Positions 1-9,928 of a stretch of DNA of 29,206 nucleotides are shown here, in pieces. The position numbers and the translations under genes were made by a program. This DNA is from Candidatus Omnitrophota bacterium (lineage in GTDB: Bacteria > Omnitrophota > Gorgyraeia > Zapsychrales > Zapsychraceae). Positions within the stretch are counted from its first letter, which is position 1. Every line of letters begins with the position of its first letter. The stretch is taken from positions 1 to 29,206 of the forward strand of contig JAGOSC010000033.1 of the NCBI GenBank assembly GCA_018062515.1. Reading direction: 5' to 3'. Under the pieces are notes generated by a model that was not told where the DNA came from, ran no database searches, and worked only from the letters and a program-made list of their open reading frames with translations.

Positions 1-2
1 AA

Positions 3-809
3 GCTTACATAGGCGGATCGTGGACAGCGTTATCAACAGCCAGCGGAACAATTGACATTAGTGATGATACGAATTTAGAGGCTGGATTTGGAATTACATT
101 AACGGACGATACGGTGAGTGTGCAGGATATTTATGTACGAACGGCAGGGGATACTATGAATGGAAATCTTGAAATAGCGACATCATCAGTCCCCGCCATT
201 ATAATTAATCCACTTGCTGGAGATTCCGAATTTTATATAAGCATTAAAAATGATGGCGAGGGTGATGATGATGACCTTTTTAGAATTGGTAATGGTACTA
301 GTCCTGGAACCAATCCATTAATTACACTTTCAACGACGGGAACGTTGAGCATTATTGGGGATGTAATTATGTATCCGACGGCTGGTAATCCAAGCGGTCT
401 TTCTACAAGTACACCGGTTCGTGTACCGTTGATTCAGCAAAAAGATATGACCTTGCTTGAGCCGGATCAGGTACGGTCGGTTAATAATCACATCCCTATG
501 TTCACCGTTGATACCTATAATTATCCGCAAGGAATAGAGATAACCGCTGTGCGTATTATCACTAGCGCGAACGCGACTTATCAAACCGATGTAGAGGAAT
601 GGACTGACCCTGATAGCGCGACCGGAACAGAAACGACCATCGTCAATATTCAATCTCATAATGGCGGCGCAGCCGACAATGAAAATACAGAAACAACAGC
701 CAGTTTAACGGACACAACCGTGGCTGCGGGAAGTTATGTTGTGCTTGAGTTGAATGACGCCGAAGATGTTGATTGGGTTAAATTGACTGTGTACTATTAT
801 GTGCGCTAA
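3..809 (+). CDS. Tail-fibre-like beta-structured surface protein, 5' truncated
   Basis: The frame is open from the first complete codon of the window to the TAA at 807-809, so the gene starts upstream; the ATG/GTG-like codons near 114 are internal. About 268 residues are visible. The stretch RTAGDTMNGNLEI resembles the 'AGDTMxGNL' motif common in phage tail-fibre and related trimeric or beta-solenoid surface proteins (family knowledge). It is followed by short Gly/Thr/Ser-rich beta-type segments such as LITLSTTGTLSIIGDV. The C-terminal 100 residues look like a separate compact beta domain ending in alternating hydrophobic residues and a tyrosine-rich tail (VYYYVR). No catalytic motif was seen. 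The gene lies just before the giant adhesin-like gene on the same strand, which supports a cell-surface structural role, but a remnant of a phage or tailocin fibre cannot be excluded. No terminator was recognised after the stop. Confidence 0.7.
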   Translation, partial: AYIGGSWTALSTASGTIDISDDTNLEAGFGITLTDDTVSVQDIYVRTAGDTMNGNLEIATSSVPAIIINPLAGDSEFYISIKNDGEGDDDDLFRIGNGTSPGTNPLITLSTTGTLSIIGDVIMYPTAGNPSGLSTSTPVRVPLIQQKDMTLLEPDQVRSVNNHIPMFTVDTYNYPQGIEITAVRIITSANATYQTDVEEWTDPDSATGTETTIVNIQSHNGGAADNENTETTASLTDTTVAAGSYVVLELNDAEDVDWVKLTVYYYVR

Positions 810-906
810 TAAAAAGAATTGTGAAAGATAGCGCTCAAAAATCTAAAAATCCCCGTTTCTCCGTCGAGAGATTAATAATCCTACCCTGAAATAAATCAAT
901 TATTCA

Positions 907-935
907 TTGAACACTATTAATATAAATATTATTAT
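907..935 (+). promoter_or_regulatory. Candidate promoter for the giant surface gene pair
   Basis: TTGAAC (907-912) and TATTAT (930-935) are separated by 17 bases in the 236-base gap between the first CDS and the giant gene. This matches a sigma-70-type layout. The whole gap is AT-rich, so chance matches are likely. A second weaker pair, TTGATC (987-992) and TATATT (1012-1017) with 19-base spacing, lies closer to the start codon. The rest of the gap (810-1045) holds nothing else recognisable except the inverted repeat at 986-1005. Confidence 0.3.
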
Positions 936-985
936 GAAAAAAGGTATATTGTCTTTTTCCATGACGTAAATTAGGTGTATTTTTG

Positions 986-1005
986 TTTGATCAGGGTTGG
1001 TCAAA
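986..1005. repeat. Short inverted repeat upstream of the giant gene
   Basis: TTTGATC and GGTCAAA form a 7-base-pair stem (one G-U pair) around the loop AGGGTT, followed by CTTTT. It could be a weak terminator for the upstream gene, an operator overlapping the second promoter candidate, or chance. Confidence 0.3.
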
Positions 1006-1045
1006 CTTTTATATATTAGTAATAATCTAAATAGTATTAATAAAA

Positions 1046-4000
1046 TTGATTAATAAAAAAAACAATAGTCGCGCGTCACAAAGAAAATGGATGAAAAGTT
1101 CACTCATTCTTTCGGGTTTTTTTTGTACGTTATTTATGCTGCTTAAGCTTCATCCGCTTTATGCCCAACAAGGTTTAATCATACCAAGTACAACCACCAT
1201 TAATGTTAATACTGGAACTTTAACGTCAAATGACGATATTGTCGTGCAGGGAACTTTAACGACAACAACGGGCTGGGTTCGTCTGCACGGTGATTGGGTC
1301 AACACTGCCGGAACTTACACGCCGAATACGGGCACGCTCGATTTTAACGGGACAACAACACAATCCATTAATTCCGGTGGAACAGCGACGGGAAAATTAT
1401 TTTATAATTTTTTGCATTCAGGAGCGGGAACACTTAGCGCTGTGGCTAATGATATTCAGATCGATAACGATTTTTCAAATACAAATGGCACCGTCGGCGC
1501 GGGGGCGCAGGATATAACAATCGAAGGTAATTGGGCTAACTCGGCTGCATTCGACGGAGGAACAAGTACGGTTATCTTTGACGGTACTTCACAAAATGTC
1601 GTCGGAAGTACGACATTTAATAATATTTTAAAGTCGGTCGTTTTAGCTGACACGATGGTGTTTGATCATACCGGAACTCAAGCGATCGAGGGTACGCTGG
1701 AAATGCATGGGACTTTAGGCCAATTGCTGACCATCACGAGTAATGATGATGACGCGAGTCCTAGTCAGTGGGGAATTGCTTTACAGCCCGCCGGGCTTCA
1801 AAGGCTTCATAGTTTAAATGTTCGATTATCCGACGCGAGTGATGGATTAACATTATTTGCTGGAGTAAATTCTATCGACTTGGGCCTTAATGATAACTGG
1901 GTTTTCGGGGGAGGAACTCTTACATGGGATGGAGATGTTAACACCGACTGGAATGTCCCTGGAAACTGGGACCTTGGTTTTGTCCCTACGGTCATCGATA
2001 CAGTTATTATCCCGGGCGCTCCGGTTAATCAACCCATCCTCAACGTCAATGTGCAAATCACGGAAATGCAAATTCAATCCGGAGCTACGGTTTCCATGAA
2101 CGGTTTAAATCTTGATATTACCGGAACTTTATCCAACGACGGAACTCTTACTTTATTTGGAAATGAAACGTTGTCCATTGCGACCCACGATACGGATAGC
2201 GGAAACATAATTTTTACTGGCGACGGAGATGTAACCGTAGAGCCTTTTACGTTGCCGGATTTCGGTTCCGTTGATTACTTCAATCTGGTGATTAATGATA
2301 CTCATGGGACCAAAGATATCTTTGAAACCACGGGCACCTTAACGACGAACGGCACTTTAAGCGTATCCTCGTCGGAATTAGACATCTCAACTAATTCCGA
2401 TATGCTTGTCGTAAATGGCACGCTCTTAATTGATGGTGGTACGTTGACAGCGACCAGCGGCAACATTGACGCAAACGATGACGTGGTATTAACGGCAGGA
2501 ACGATCGTTGCCCCGAACATTACGGGAACTTTTGATATAGCCGGAAATTTCAATCATTCAACGGGCGGAACATTCACCCATTCTTCAGGGATTGTTAATT
2601 TTAACGGAACCAATCAAGGAATCACCGGGAATATCGCTACAACATTTTCAACTTTACGAAAAGTTACTGTCATTCCGGATTCGTTTACGTTTTCCACAAC
2701 ATCACTCCAGACCATATCAGGAACTTTGCAATTGGAAGGTACTTTAGGAAATATTTTGTCACTGGTCAGTGATACATTTGGTGTTCAGGCGCCGATTGCT
2801 TTATCTCCTGGAGGCGTTCAAATTCTTGATTGGCTGTCGGTTCTGGATAATGACGCATCAGCCGGACTTTTACTCGCTCCCCATAATTCATCCGAAGCTA
2901 TAGCCGGTACAACGACGAACTGGGACTTTGATGGTGCGGATATTATTTGGGAGGGAGATGTGTCGAGTGATTGGAATGATGCGAACAACTGGAATTTAGG
3001 TATTGTCCCGACGGGTGCCGATCATGCGATCATTCCCCCTGTCGCCGGATTTGATCCCATTTTGACTAGCCCCGTCGGTATTACTGAATTGTCGATTAAT
3101 TCAGGAGGCGCGACGGTTAATTTGGACGGATTTAATTTGGCGGTAAGTGGCACGCTGTCTAACGACGGAACATTAACATTATTCGGTAATGAAACGTACA
3201 CATTCGGCCTTATTGATTCTGATTCGGGACAATTTATATTTCAAGGCGACGGTGATGGAACCGCGGAGACATTTTTAATTTCGGATTTAGGGCTCGTTGA
3301 TTTCTTTAACGTGGTGATCAATGATACGAACGGTGTCAAAGATACTTTCTCTACAACCGGGTCTTTGGCCATCGACGGCACATTGAATGTGACATCCGGT
3401 ACATTGAATTCATCCACGCTGCTGGGAGATTTGAATATTACTGGTTCATTGATTATCGACGGCGGCACCATGGTTTCCACCAATGGTAACATTGACGTCA
3501 ATGGCGGTGTTCTCATGACGGGTGGATCCTTTACCGCGCCGGGTTCCGGCCAGTCATTTTTAGTCGCCCAGGATTGGACATTCGTTGTCGGAGGAACGTT
3601 TATTCATAATGGAGGGGATGTTACTTTTGATTCACCTTCGACGAGTAATATTATCGGGGAAACGCGGTTCAACGATTTTACGTCGTCGATTGCCGGAAAA
3701 TCAATTATTTTTGAATCCGGAACCACTCAAACGATTGAAGGAAGTTTTGAGATTACGGGTGCCGTGGGAAATGAAACGATTCTTCGGCCGTCGATAACAG
3801 CCACACAGTTCTTCTTAGATTTTCCAACATCTGTGCAGCGCTCACAGTTTGTGAATGTTGACTATTCGACCGCCCTCAGTAATTCGATTTATTGTTATAA
3901 CTGTATTGAAAACACCGCTGGAAGTACCGTGAATTGGATTTTTGCAGTTTTAGAAATTTCAATACCGGTTAACGGCGAAACAACGGATACAACACCGACC

Positions 4001-7000
4001 ATTATCGGCTTTGCTGGAGCTGGCGCAACGGTTATTGTACGGGATGGATCCAATGCTATCGTCGGGACTACCGTCGCGGATGCTAATGGAAATTTCCGTT
4101 TTGAAGTGACTGGGCCGCTTCCCCCCGGGCCAATCAGCCTTACTCCATTTGTGGGAACAGCGTTTGGTAGTACGATCACTTTTACAATTTCTGCAGCTCC
4201 GACGACGTCCGAGCAACCTACTATAAGTACGCCCGCGGATAATTCACGTTTGTTGGGGCCGACTCCGACGATAACCGGATTTGGAGAGCCGAGCGCTGCG
4301 GTTGTCATTCAGGCGAGTGATGCCAATGGAAATTTATTATTACAGACGGTGGGGACGGGTACTGTCTCCGTCGGTGGTACATTCTCTATTCAATTGACAA
4401 CAGCCTTGCCCAAAGGTTCAAATTACGTTTCTGTTACCATCTCTGGTGTTGCGACAGATATTTTCACTTATAGTTTGACGGATCCGTATGGGGTTGTCTT
4501 TGACTCGACGACGAATACTCCTATTGCGAATGCTTCGGTTTTAATCGTCAATAATACAACGGGCCTACCGGGTGTCCCGGGTGTGGACCTTGATGCCGCC
4601 GACGTGAATCCGGTCGTCACCGGCACAACTGGATACTACGCATTTCTTACGATTAATGATGATTTTCATTTGCAGGTTACAGCAACGAGCTACGATTTTC
4701 CTTCTCAGTTGTCCACGTTTGATCCGAGCTGGTCGGTGATTTTGGGTTCAAAAGGTGAAATATTTACAGTCAGCGGGACGGTCTTAAATATTGATCTTCC
4801 TTTGGACCAAACATCTAATCTCTTAAGAATCGAAAAGGACGCCAATAAACGAGAAGTTCGGATCGGTGATATTGTCACTTATACCATCAGTATCGAAAAC
4901 ACGGGAAGCATTAATGCGGCTCAAGTATACATTCATGACCGTATCCCGGCCGGATTTAAATACGTCCGGGATCGTGTTTTGTTGGACGGTGTACCCATCG
5001 AAAACCCGTCGGGAAATCGTCCGCTCGTGTTTAACATTGGGACAGTGTCCGTCGGCCAAACAAGAATTTTAAAATACCAATTAGTTGTGGGTACGGGCGT
5101 GGTTATTGGGGATTATGAAAACATGGCGATCGCCAAGAACGTTTTGGGAATACAAGTGTCCAATCCAGCGACGGAAACAGTAACCGTCATCCTAGATCCA
5201 TTATTTGATTCGGGTACGACCATTGGTAAGGTTTTTTATGATCGCAATGAAAACGGAATTCAAGATCCACCGGTTTATGATCCGGTTAAGGATGTCATTA
5301 TTACAGAAGAGCCCGTGCCTAATGTGCGCATTGTCATGGAAGACGGGACGATTGTCACGACGGATAGAGAAGGCCGGTACAATATTCCGGCTTTGGTGCC
5401 GGGGCGGCATTTATTCAGATTGGATGAAAGGACATTGCCTGACGGAACTTACTTAACGACAGACAAAGTTCTGATCGTCGACATCACGCCCGGATTACTG
5501 GTCAAAGCTAATTTTGGCATTAAAGAAAGTACGGAAATTTTATCGACGGAAGATTCTGTTTTCTTCGCCCGAAAAGTTAAAGTTCATCAAGATGATGCTA
5601 AGCCGCAGCCCCGGCTGCATGTAAAGCTGTTTGAAGATCCTATCGTCGTGGATAATGATGTTTTTGTCCATCGTGTTGAATTTAGAATATTTTCAAACTA
5701 TGCGCCGTTTGTTGAGACGTGGCAAATTGAAATTGTGGATACCGACGTCGGAAAAGTTGTCAAAAAAATAGAAGGAACACGTTTAAATATCTACGATCCT
5801 GTTTATTGGGATGGACGTGATCAAACCGCGCAACACATTGATCCTCAAAAGCATTATGAATACCGTTTAGTCGTCACGGATAAGACTGGAAAGTTTGATG
5901 AAACAGAACCTCAGCCGATCAGTTTTAGATTTATTCAGGATGACATCGACTTGGAAGCGTATAAAACGCAACGTGAAGAAAAAAGAAAAGATTATCATTT
6001 ATGGATTGAACAACAAATGAGAGTAAATAGCCTCAAGGTTCAAACCATATTAATCGACGGACAAACGGTTAGAATCGATCGCCTTGGGACCCGGTTAAAG
6101 AGTGTTCAGATTATGGAGAAGGGGATTTTATTAACTGAAATTCCTATTACCGAAAGACATGGATTAACAGCCCAGGAAATTATTCAAGGTAAAGATATCA
6201 AAGGGTCTGAGGAACAACAAATCCTTGAGGTTATTTTGCCGAAAGGTGCTTTTAATTTGATTATTCAAGAAGATATCGCTACCGACGAGGAAGTTGAGGA
6301 CAATGTCCGCACCGTTGAAGGTTACGGTGAAATCAAAGAAGAATATTACCGTCCGGCTAAAACCTATTCCAAATCCCTGCAGATCGGCGATGATCAAATG
6401 TTCTTCGTCGCCATGGGAGATGGAAAAGTCGGGTATACAATGACGAGAGGAAACGTTGAGCCGATCAGTCAGTCGGATCGTTACAATGAGGGATTTTATT
6501 CGGAAGGCAAGTTAGCTTATTATTTAAAAGGCAAAATGTTAGGAAAATATTTAATCACGTCGAGCTTCGATACTCAACGGGAACGAAAAGAAATTTTCCG
6601 CGATCTTGATCCTGATACTTATTATCCGATTTACGGGGACGGTTCTCAATTAAATTATGACGCGACAAATACGCAAGGTCCTTTATATGCTTTAATTGAA
6701 TGGGATAAATCGTCGGCGATCTGGGGGAATTATAATGTCGGATTTGAGGAAACGGAATTCGGTCAGTTTACGCGCTCATTATATGGCGGAAAAATTGATT
6801 ATGAATCTTTGAGCGCGAATAAGTATGGTGATGCTAAATCCAAAGTCATTGCTTTTAGGGCTAAGGCTCAGCAGCGCAGTGCGCACGCCGAGTTTTTGGC
6901 GACGGGCGGATCACTTTATTTCTTAAGACATAAAGATGTCATCGAAGGTTCTGACAAGTTGACGATTCAGATACGGGACAAGATCAATGGGCTTGTGATC

Positions 7001-9928
7001 ACGTCGAGAGATATGATTGAAGGGGCCGACTATGAAATGGATTATGATTCCGGCCGTATGATTTTCTGGAAGCCCGTGCCGGCTCTCGTCGAGTCTTATT
7101 CTATTATTTCTAACGAGCTATTGAATGGAAATCTTGTTTATGTGGTTGTCGATTATGAATATGAAGTTAAAGATCAAATAGATGAAGGATCAGCTGGCTT
7201 CCGCGGACGACAAGTGATCGGTGAAAATTTGATCGTCGGTACAACGGTTGTTAATGAAGAAAAGGAAACATCCGATTATAAATTAAGGGCAACGGATGCG
7301 ACTCTGAGATTGGGTCCAGATGCCTCGATTACGACGGAATTTGCCGAAACAGAATCAGAAGCCCAGAATGCATTTATATCGACGGACGGAGGACTTTCGT
7401 TTAATGAACTCTCAACGGACAGAACAGCGCGGGGCCAGGCGTATGGAATAAAAGGTGATGCCCGTCTATTCAATCGCTTGGGACTTAATGCCTACTACAA
7501 ATGGATTGATAATGATTTTTCAACTTCCGCGACAACATCTCAGCAAGGCAAAGAATTAATGGGATTCAATTTGGTTTATGATTTGGGTGAAAATACCAGA
7601 ATGTCATTACAACAAGACATACAGCAGTTGGTCGACGACGGAAATCTTCAGACACAATTACAAGTTGGAGCAAATAAGACGACAACCACCATTGCCCAAA
7701 TTGTTCATGAAACGCAGCGAATGTTGTTAACAAGTGAATTTAAACGTGAAGTCAAAGAGGAAAACGGAAATACAACGGCGCTAAACATCGTGGCTGTCCG
7801 AGCTGATTATCAGTTGAATGAACGTATCGTCCTATTCGCGGGGCAGCAGTTAACGATAGGCCAAAATGATTGGCGCACGGAAGTCGGCATTTCAACAAAA
7901 GTGACGGATAAACTTACCATCACATTTAAAGAAGCGTTTGGTCCAAATGGAACAGCGACAACGATTGCTCTTATTGCTGCCATGAATGAACGCTTTGCCT
8001 TGACCAGCGGTTACACATTTGAATCCGCCGGAGGATCATCAGCCACCGTCGGTGCGATTACAAAATTGAATCAAAATATGCAACTGGAAACAAATTTTGG
8101 AGTTTCATCAAGTGCAGGTTTTACCCGTGATCTGGCATTAGCCGCCAGCGGAAAAAGAAATTTGGGGAAAGATGCTACGTTAGGCTCATCATTTAGAACA
8201 GATGATCAGAATAGGACAACAGGCAGCGCGGATGTATCAGCGACGAATAAATTAGGTGACAGCACAGCGGTCACCAGTAAAGTCGCCGTCTCCGGCGATG
8301 GAACGCGTCAAATGACTGATGCGACGGTCACAGGTGTCACTGAGTTTGATGAAAAAACGAAATTGGAAAGTTCCGTTGGATTGTCCGAAGGATCATCGGG
8401 TTATCGCGCGTCAACATTATCGATCGGCGGTAAAAAACAGGTGGATGAAAGAACAGAAACAGAAAATAAGATATCTTTTACAGAGTCTAATGCTGGATCG
8501 TCGGGTACCAGCGTATCATTTGGAACAAAAAAGAAATTAACTGATGATATTCAGTTATCATCCGCGCGCATTTTTGGTGACACAGATATCTCGAAAACGA
8601 CGGAAAATCAATATGGCTTATCCATGGTTCGCGATGGGAAAAAACTCGAGGGAACATTGAGTAAGAAATATGAAGAAGGAAGTACGGAAATTTCCCGGTC
8701 TAATATATTTGGTTTAAGCGGAGAAATCGACGATCGTTGGGCGATCAGCGGAAAATATGAACGTGGAAAAGTCAAAAATTTGGACGGATCATCGACTGAA
8801 CGCGACATTGTTTCTTTGGCGGCCGGATACGCGAAAAAAGATGAGGAAACAGGGCTTAATGTGTTTAAGAGCTCCACTAAGTTAGAAGTCCGTTTTGATG
8901 ACACGACGGAATCCAAGCGCCAATATTTGGTAAGTAATGATTCCGAAGGGCAGATCACATCCGAATTTGCTTTATCGACGCACATCGAAGTTTCTGAAAC
9001 GTTTAACACAACTTTGGATACACAAATCGCGCAGCATAAAAAGTTTGCTTTGGGCGGCGCCTATCGTCCGATCATGTTTGATGATTTGAATATATTAGGA
9101 AAATACACGTATATGGATGAAATTTCTCCGTCGAGCCAATTCGATAAGTCAGATATTGTCGGCGAAAAAGCGCAGGTTATATCGACAGAAGGTATTTATG
9201 ACATCAATGATAAATGGCAATTAACGGAGAAATTTGCTTACCGCTTCGGGCAAGAAAAGGTTGCCGGTTTTGAATTTACAGATACGCATACATGGCTCAT
9301 GATTCATCGTTTATCTTATAAAATTGATAAGGCTTGGGCCGTCAGCGGAGAATATCGAATGTTAACGCAGCGTGAAGCCGAAGATAAAAAGCGCGGCGTT
9401 CTTTTAGAAGTCTCACGTAAAGTGGGTGAATACGCTCAGATGGGCGTTGGATATGATTTTACCGATTTCACCGACGATCTCACCGATTTGGATTACACCA
9501 CGTTCGGGCCTTTTGTCCGTATGACTGGTAAATTCTACGATCAAACTCCGGAAGAAATTGAACGCGCCAGACAAAAATGGCTGGAAGAAAAAATCAGTCG
9601 GTGGGCTTGGATTATGGTCGCTGAAGAGTTGGATAATTTGGACAGTGCTATTCTTAGAGAATTGAATGATTATTTTGTCATGGCTGAGTACGCGCATAAA
9701 AGAGGTTATTTGGAAGAATCGAAACAAATCTACAAAGATATTATTACCGCCGGGCAAATGATGCACGACGAAGCCTCGGAATACATTCGAAAGTATGTCA
9801 AAAAAGAAGATGAATTGTTAGAGATGAAGGCTTTGGCGGATCAATATTATAAGAATGGTCAATATGATAAAGCGAAGAAAATATTAGAGAAAATTCTGGC
9901 AGAGGCTCAAAAGTCTGTGGTAAAATGA
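1046..9928 (+). CDS. Giant exported multidomain adhesin with outer-membrane beta-barrel
   Basis: 2960 residues from a TTG start; the in-frame ATG at 1091 is an equally good start and would leave a tidy signal peptide (MKSSLILSGFFCTLF...LYAQ). Neither start has a clear Shine-Dalgarno. Domain order, approximate residues: N-terminal beta-rich repeats 45-970, with a 341-residue period seen from W-[DE]-G-D at 294 and 635; two bacterial Ig-like domains at 970-1140 (each with a D-x-x-PTI-x-GF core); a carboxypeptidase-regulatory-like domain 1143-1250; a DUF11-like domain 1256-1380 (EKDANKREVRIGDIVTYTI); an SdrD-B-like domain 1391-1495 (GKVFYDRNENGIQD); a further beta domain 1515-1635; a large barrel about 1775-2835 made of alternating strands, starting near YYPIYGDGSQLNYDAT and closing with an aromatic strand (FGPFVRMTGKF). 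About 125 helical residues follow the barrel, with two TPR-like helix pairs. Comparable DUF11/SdrD-B proteins with a C-terminal barrel are known in several Gram-negative phyla, usually much shorter. The likely role is a surface adhesin or scaffold; the partner is unknown. The stop overlaps the start of the next gene by 4 bases. Confidence 0.85.
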   Translation: MINKKNNSRASQRKWMKSSLILSGFFCTLFMLLKLHPLYAQQGLIIPSTTTINVNTGTLTSNDDIVVQGTLTTTTGWVRLHGDWVNTAGTYTPNTGTLDFNGTTTQSINSGGTATGKLFYNFLHSGAGTLSAVANDIQIDNDFSNTNGTVGAGAQDITIEGNWANSAAFDGGTSTVIFDGTSQNVVGSTTFNNILKSVVLADTMVFDHTGTQAIEGTLEMHGTLGQLLTITSNDDDASPSQWGIALQPAGLQRLHSLNVRLSDASDGLTLFAGVNSIDLGLNDNWVFGGGTLTWDGDVNTDWNVPGNWDLGFVPTVIDTVIIPGAPVNQPILNVNVQITEMQIQSGATVSMNGLNLDITGTLSNDGTLTLFGNETLSIATHDTDSGNIIFTGDGDVTVEPFTLPDFGSVDYFNLVINDTHGTKDIFETTGTLTTNGTLSVSSSELDISTNSDMLVVNGTLLIDGGTLTATSGNIDANDDVVLTAGTIVAPNITGTFDIAGNFNHSTGGTFTHSSGIVNFNGTNQGITGNIATTFSTLRKVTVIPDSFTFSTTSLQTISGTLQLEGTLGNILSLVSDTFGVQAPIALSPGGVQILDWLSVLDNDASAGLLLAPHNSSEAIAGTTTNWDFDGADIIWEGDVSSDWNDANNWNLGIVPTGADHAIIPPVAGFDPILTSPVGITELSINSGGATVNLDGFNLAVSGTLSNDGTLTLFGNETYTFGLIDSDSGQFIFQGDGDGTAETFLISDLGLVDFFNVVINDTNGVKDTFSTTGSLAIDGTLNVTSGTLNSSTLLGDLNITGSLIIDGGTMVSTNGNIDVNGGVLMTGGSFTAPGSGQSFLVAQDWTFVVGGTFIHNGGDVTFDSPSTSNIIGETRFNDFTSSIAGKSIIFESGTTQTIEGSFEITGAVGNETILRPSITATQFFLDFPTSVQRSQFVNVDYSTALSNSIYCYNCIENTAGSTVNWIFAVLEISIPVNGETTDTTPTIIGFAGAGATVIVRDGSNAIVGTTVADANGNFRFEVTGPLPPGPISLTPFVGTAFGSTITFTISAAPTTSEQPTISTPADNSRLLGPTPTITGFGEPSAAVVIQASDANGNLLLQTVGTGTVSVGGTFSIQLTTALPKGSNYVSVTISGVATDIFTYSLTDPYGVVFDSTTNTPIANASVLIVNNTTGLPGVPGVDLDAADVNPVVTGTTGYYAFLTINDDFHLQVTATSYDFPSQLSTFDPSWSVILGSKGEIFTVSGTVLNIDLPLDQTSNLLRIEKDANKREVRIGDIVTYTISIENTGSINAAQVYIHDRIPAGFKYVRDRVLLDGVPIENPSGNRPLVFNIGTVSVGQTRILKYQLVVGTGVVIGDYENMAIAKNVLGIQVSNPATETVTVILDPLFDSGTTIGKVFYDRNENGIQDPPVYDPVKDVIITEEPVPNVRIVMEDGTIVTTDREGRYNIPALVPGRHLFRLDERTLPDGTYLTTDKVLIVDITPGLLVKANFGIKESTEILSTEDSVFFARKVKVHQDDAKPQPRLHVKLFEDPIVVDNDVFVHRVEFRIFSNYAPFVETWQIEIVDTDVGKVVKKIEGTRLNIYDPVYWDGRDQTAQHIDPQKHYEYRLVVTDKTGKFDETEPQPISFRFIQDDIDLEAYKTQREEKRKDYHLWIEQQMRVNSLKVQTILIDGQTVRIDRLGTRLKSVQIMEKGILLTEIPITERHGLTAQEIIQGKDIKGSEEQQILEVILPKGAFNLIIQEDIATDEEVEDNVRTVEGYGEIKEEYYRPAKTYSKSLQIGDDQMFFVAMGDGKVGYTMTRGNVEPISQSDRYNEGFYSEGKLAYYLKGKMLGKYLITSSFDTQRERKEIFRDLDPDTYYPIYGDGSQLNYDATNTQGPLYALIEWDKSSAIWGNYNVGFEETEFGQFTRSLYGGKIDYESLSANKYGDAKSKVIAFRAKAQQRSAHAEFLATGGSLYFLRHKDVIEGSDKLTIQIRDKINGLVITSRDMIEGADYEMDYDSGRMIFWKPVPALVESYSIISNELLNGNLVYVVVDYEYEVKDQIDEGSAGFRGRQVIGENLIVGTTVVNEEKETSDYKLRATDATLRLGPDASITTEFAETESEAQNAFISTDGGLSFNELSTDRTARGQAYGIKGDARLFNRLGLNAYYKWIDNDFSTSATTSQQGKELMGFNLVYDLGENTRMSLQQDIQQLVDDGNLQTQLQVGANKTTTTIAQIVHETQRMLLTSEFKREVKEENGNTTALNIVAVRADYQLNERIVLFAGQQLTIGQNDWRTEVGISTKVTDKLTITFKEAFGPNGTATTIALIAAMNERFALTSGYTFESAGGSSATVGAITKLNQNMQLETNFGVSSSAGFTRDLALAASGKRNLGKDATLGSSFRTDDQNRTTGSADVSATNKLGDSTAVTSKVAVSGDGTRQMTDATVTGVTEFDEKTKLESSVGLSEGSSGYRASTLSIGGKKQVDERTETENKISFTESNAGSSGTSVSFGTKKKLTDDIQLSSARIFGDTDISKTTENQYGLSMVRDGKKLEGTLSKKYEEGSTEISRSNIFGLSGEIDDRWAISGKYERGKVKNLDGSSTERDIVSLAAGYAKKDEETGLNVFKSSTKLEVRFDDTTESKRQYLVSNDSEGQITSEFALSTHIEVSETFNTTLDTQIAQHKKFALGGAYRPIMFDDLNILGKYTYMDEISPSSQFDKSDIVGEKAQVISTEGIYDINDKWQLTEKFAYRFGQEKVAGFEFTDTHTWLMIHRLSYKIDKAWAVSGEYRMLTQREAEDKKRGVLLEVSRKVGEYAQMGVGYDFTDFTDDLTDLDYTTFGPFVRMTGKFYDQTPEEIERARQKWLEEKISRWAWIMVAEELDNLDSAILRELNDYFVMAEYAHKRGYLEESKQIYKDIITAGQMMHDEASEYIRKYVKKEDELLEMKALADQYYKNGQYDKAKKILEKILAEAQKSVVK
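1922..3952 (+). repeat. Two in-frame ~341-residue repeat units in the adhesin
   Basis: Unit 1 starts at the codons for TWDGDVNTDWNVPGNW (about 1922) and unit 2 at those for IWEGDVSSDWNDANNW (about 2945), a period of 1023 bases. Within each unit the same landmarks recur in order: the LSNDGTLTLFGNET stretch (about 2131 and 3157), then a D-x-x-NVVIND or NLVINDT segment, then SLxIDGTL-type strands. The closing segment with an NW before the next unit also occurs before unit 1, so the N-terminal 250 residues are probably a shorter related block. DNA identity is only moderate, so the duplication is not recent. Confidence 0.75.

Noticed and set aside
114..116. Start codon for the first gene at 114
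   Set aside because: The frame is open to the window edge with consistent coding sequence upstream, so this codon is internal.
935..969. Mini-ORF (about 11 codons) in the gap before the giant gene
   Set aside because: It has no ribosome-binding site and no attenuator structure to support a leader peptide.
3895..4308. Minus-strand ORF of 137 codons inside the giant adhesin
   Set aside because: It lies wholly inside a strongly supported + strand gene, has no recognisable motif, and reads as a shadow of low-complexity Thr/Gly/Val coding.
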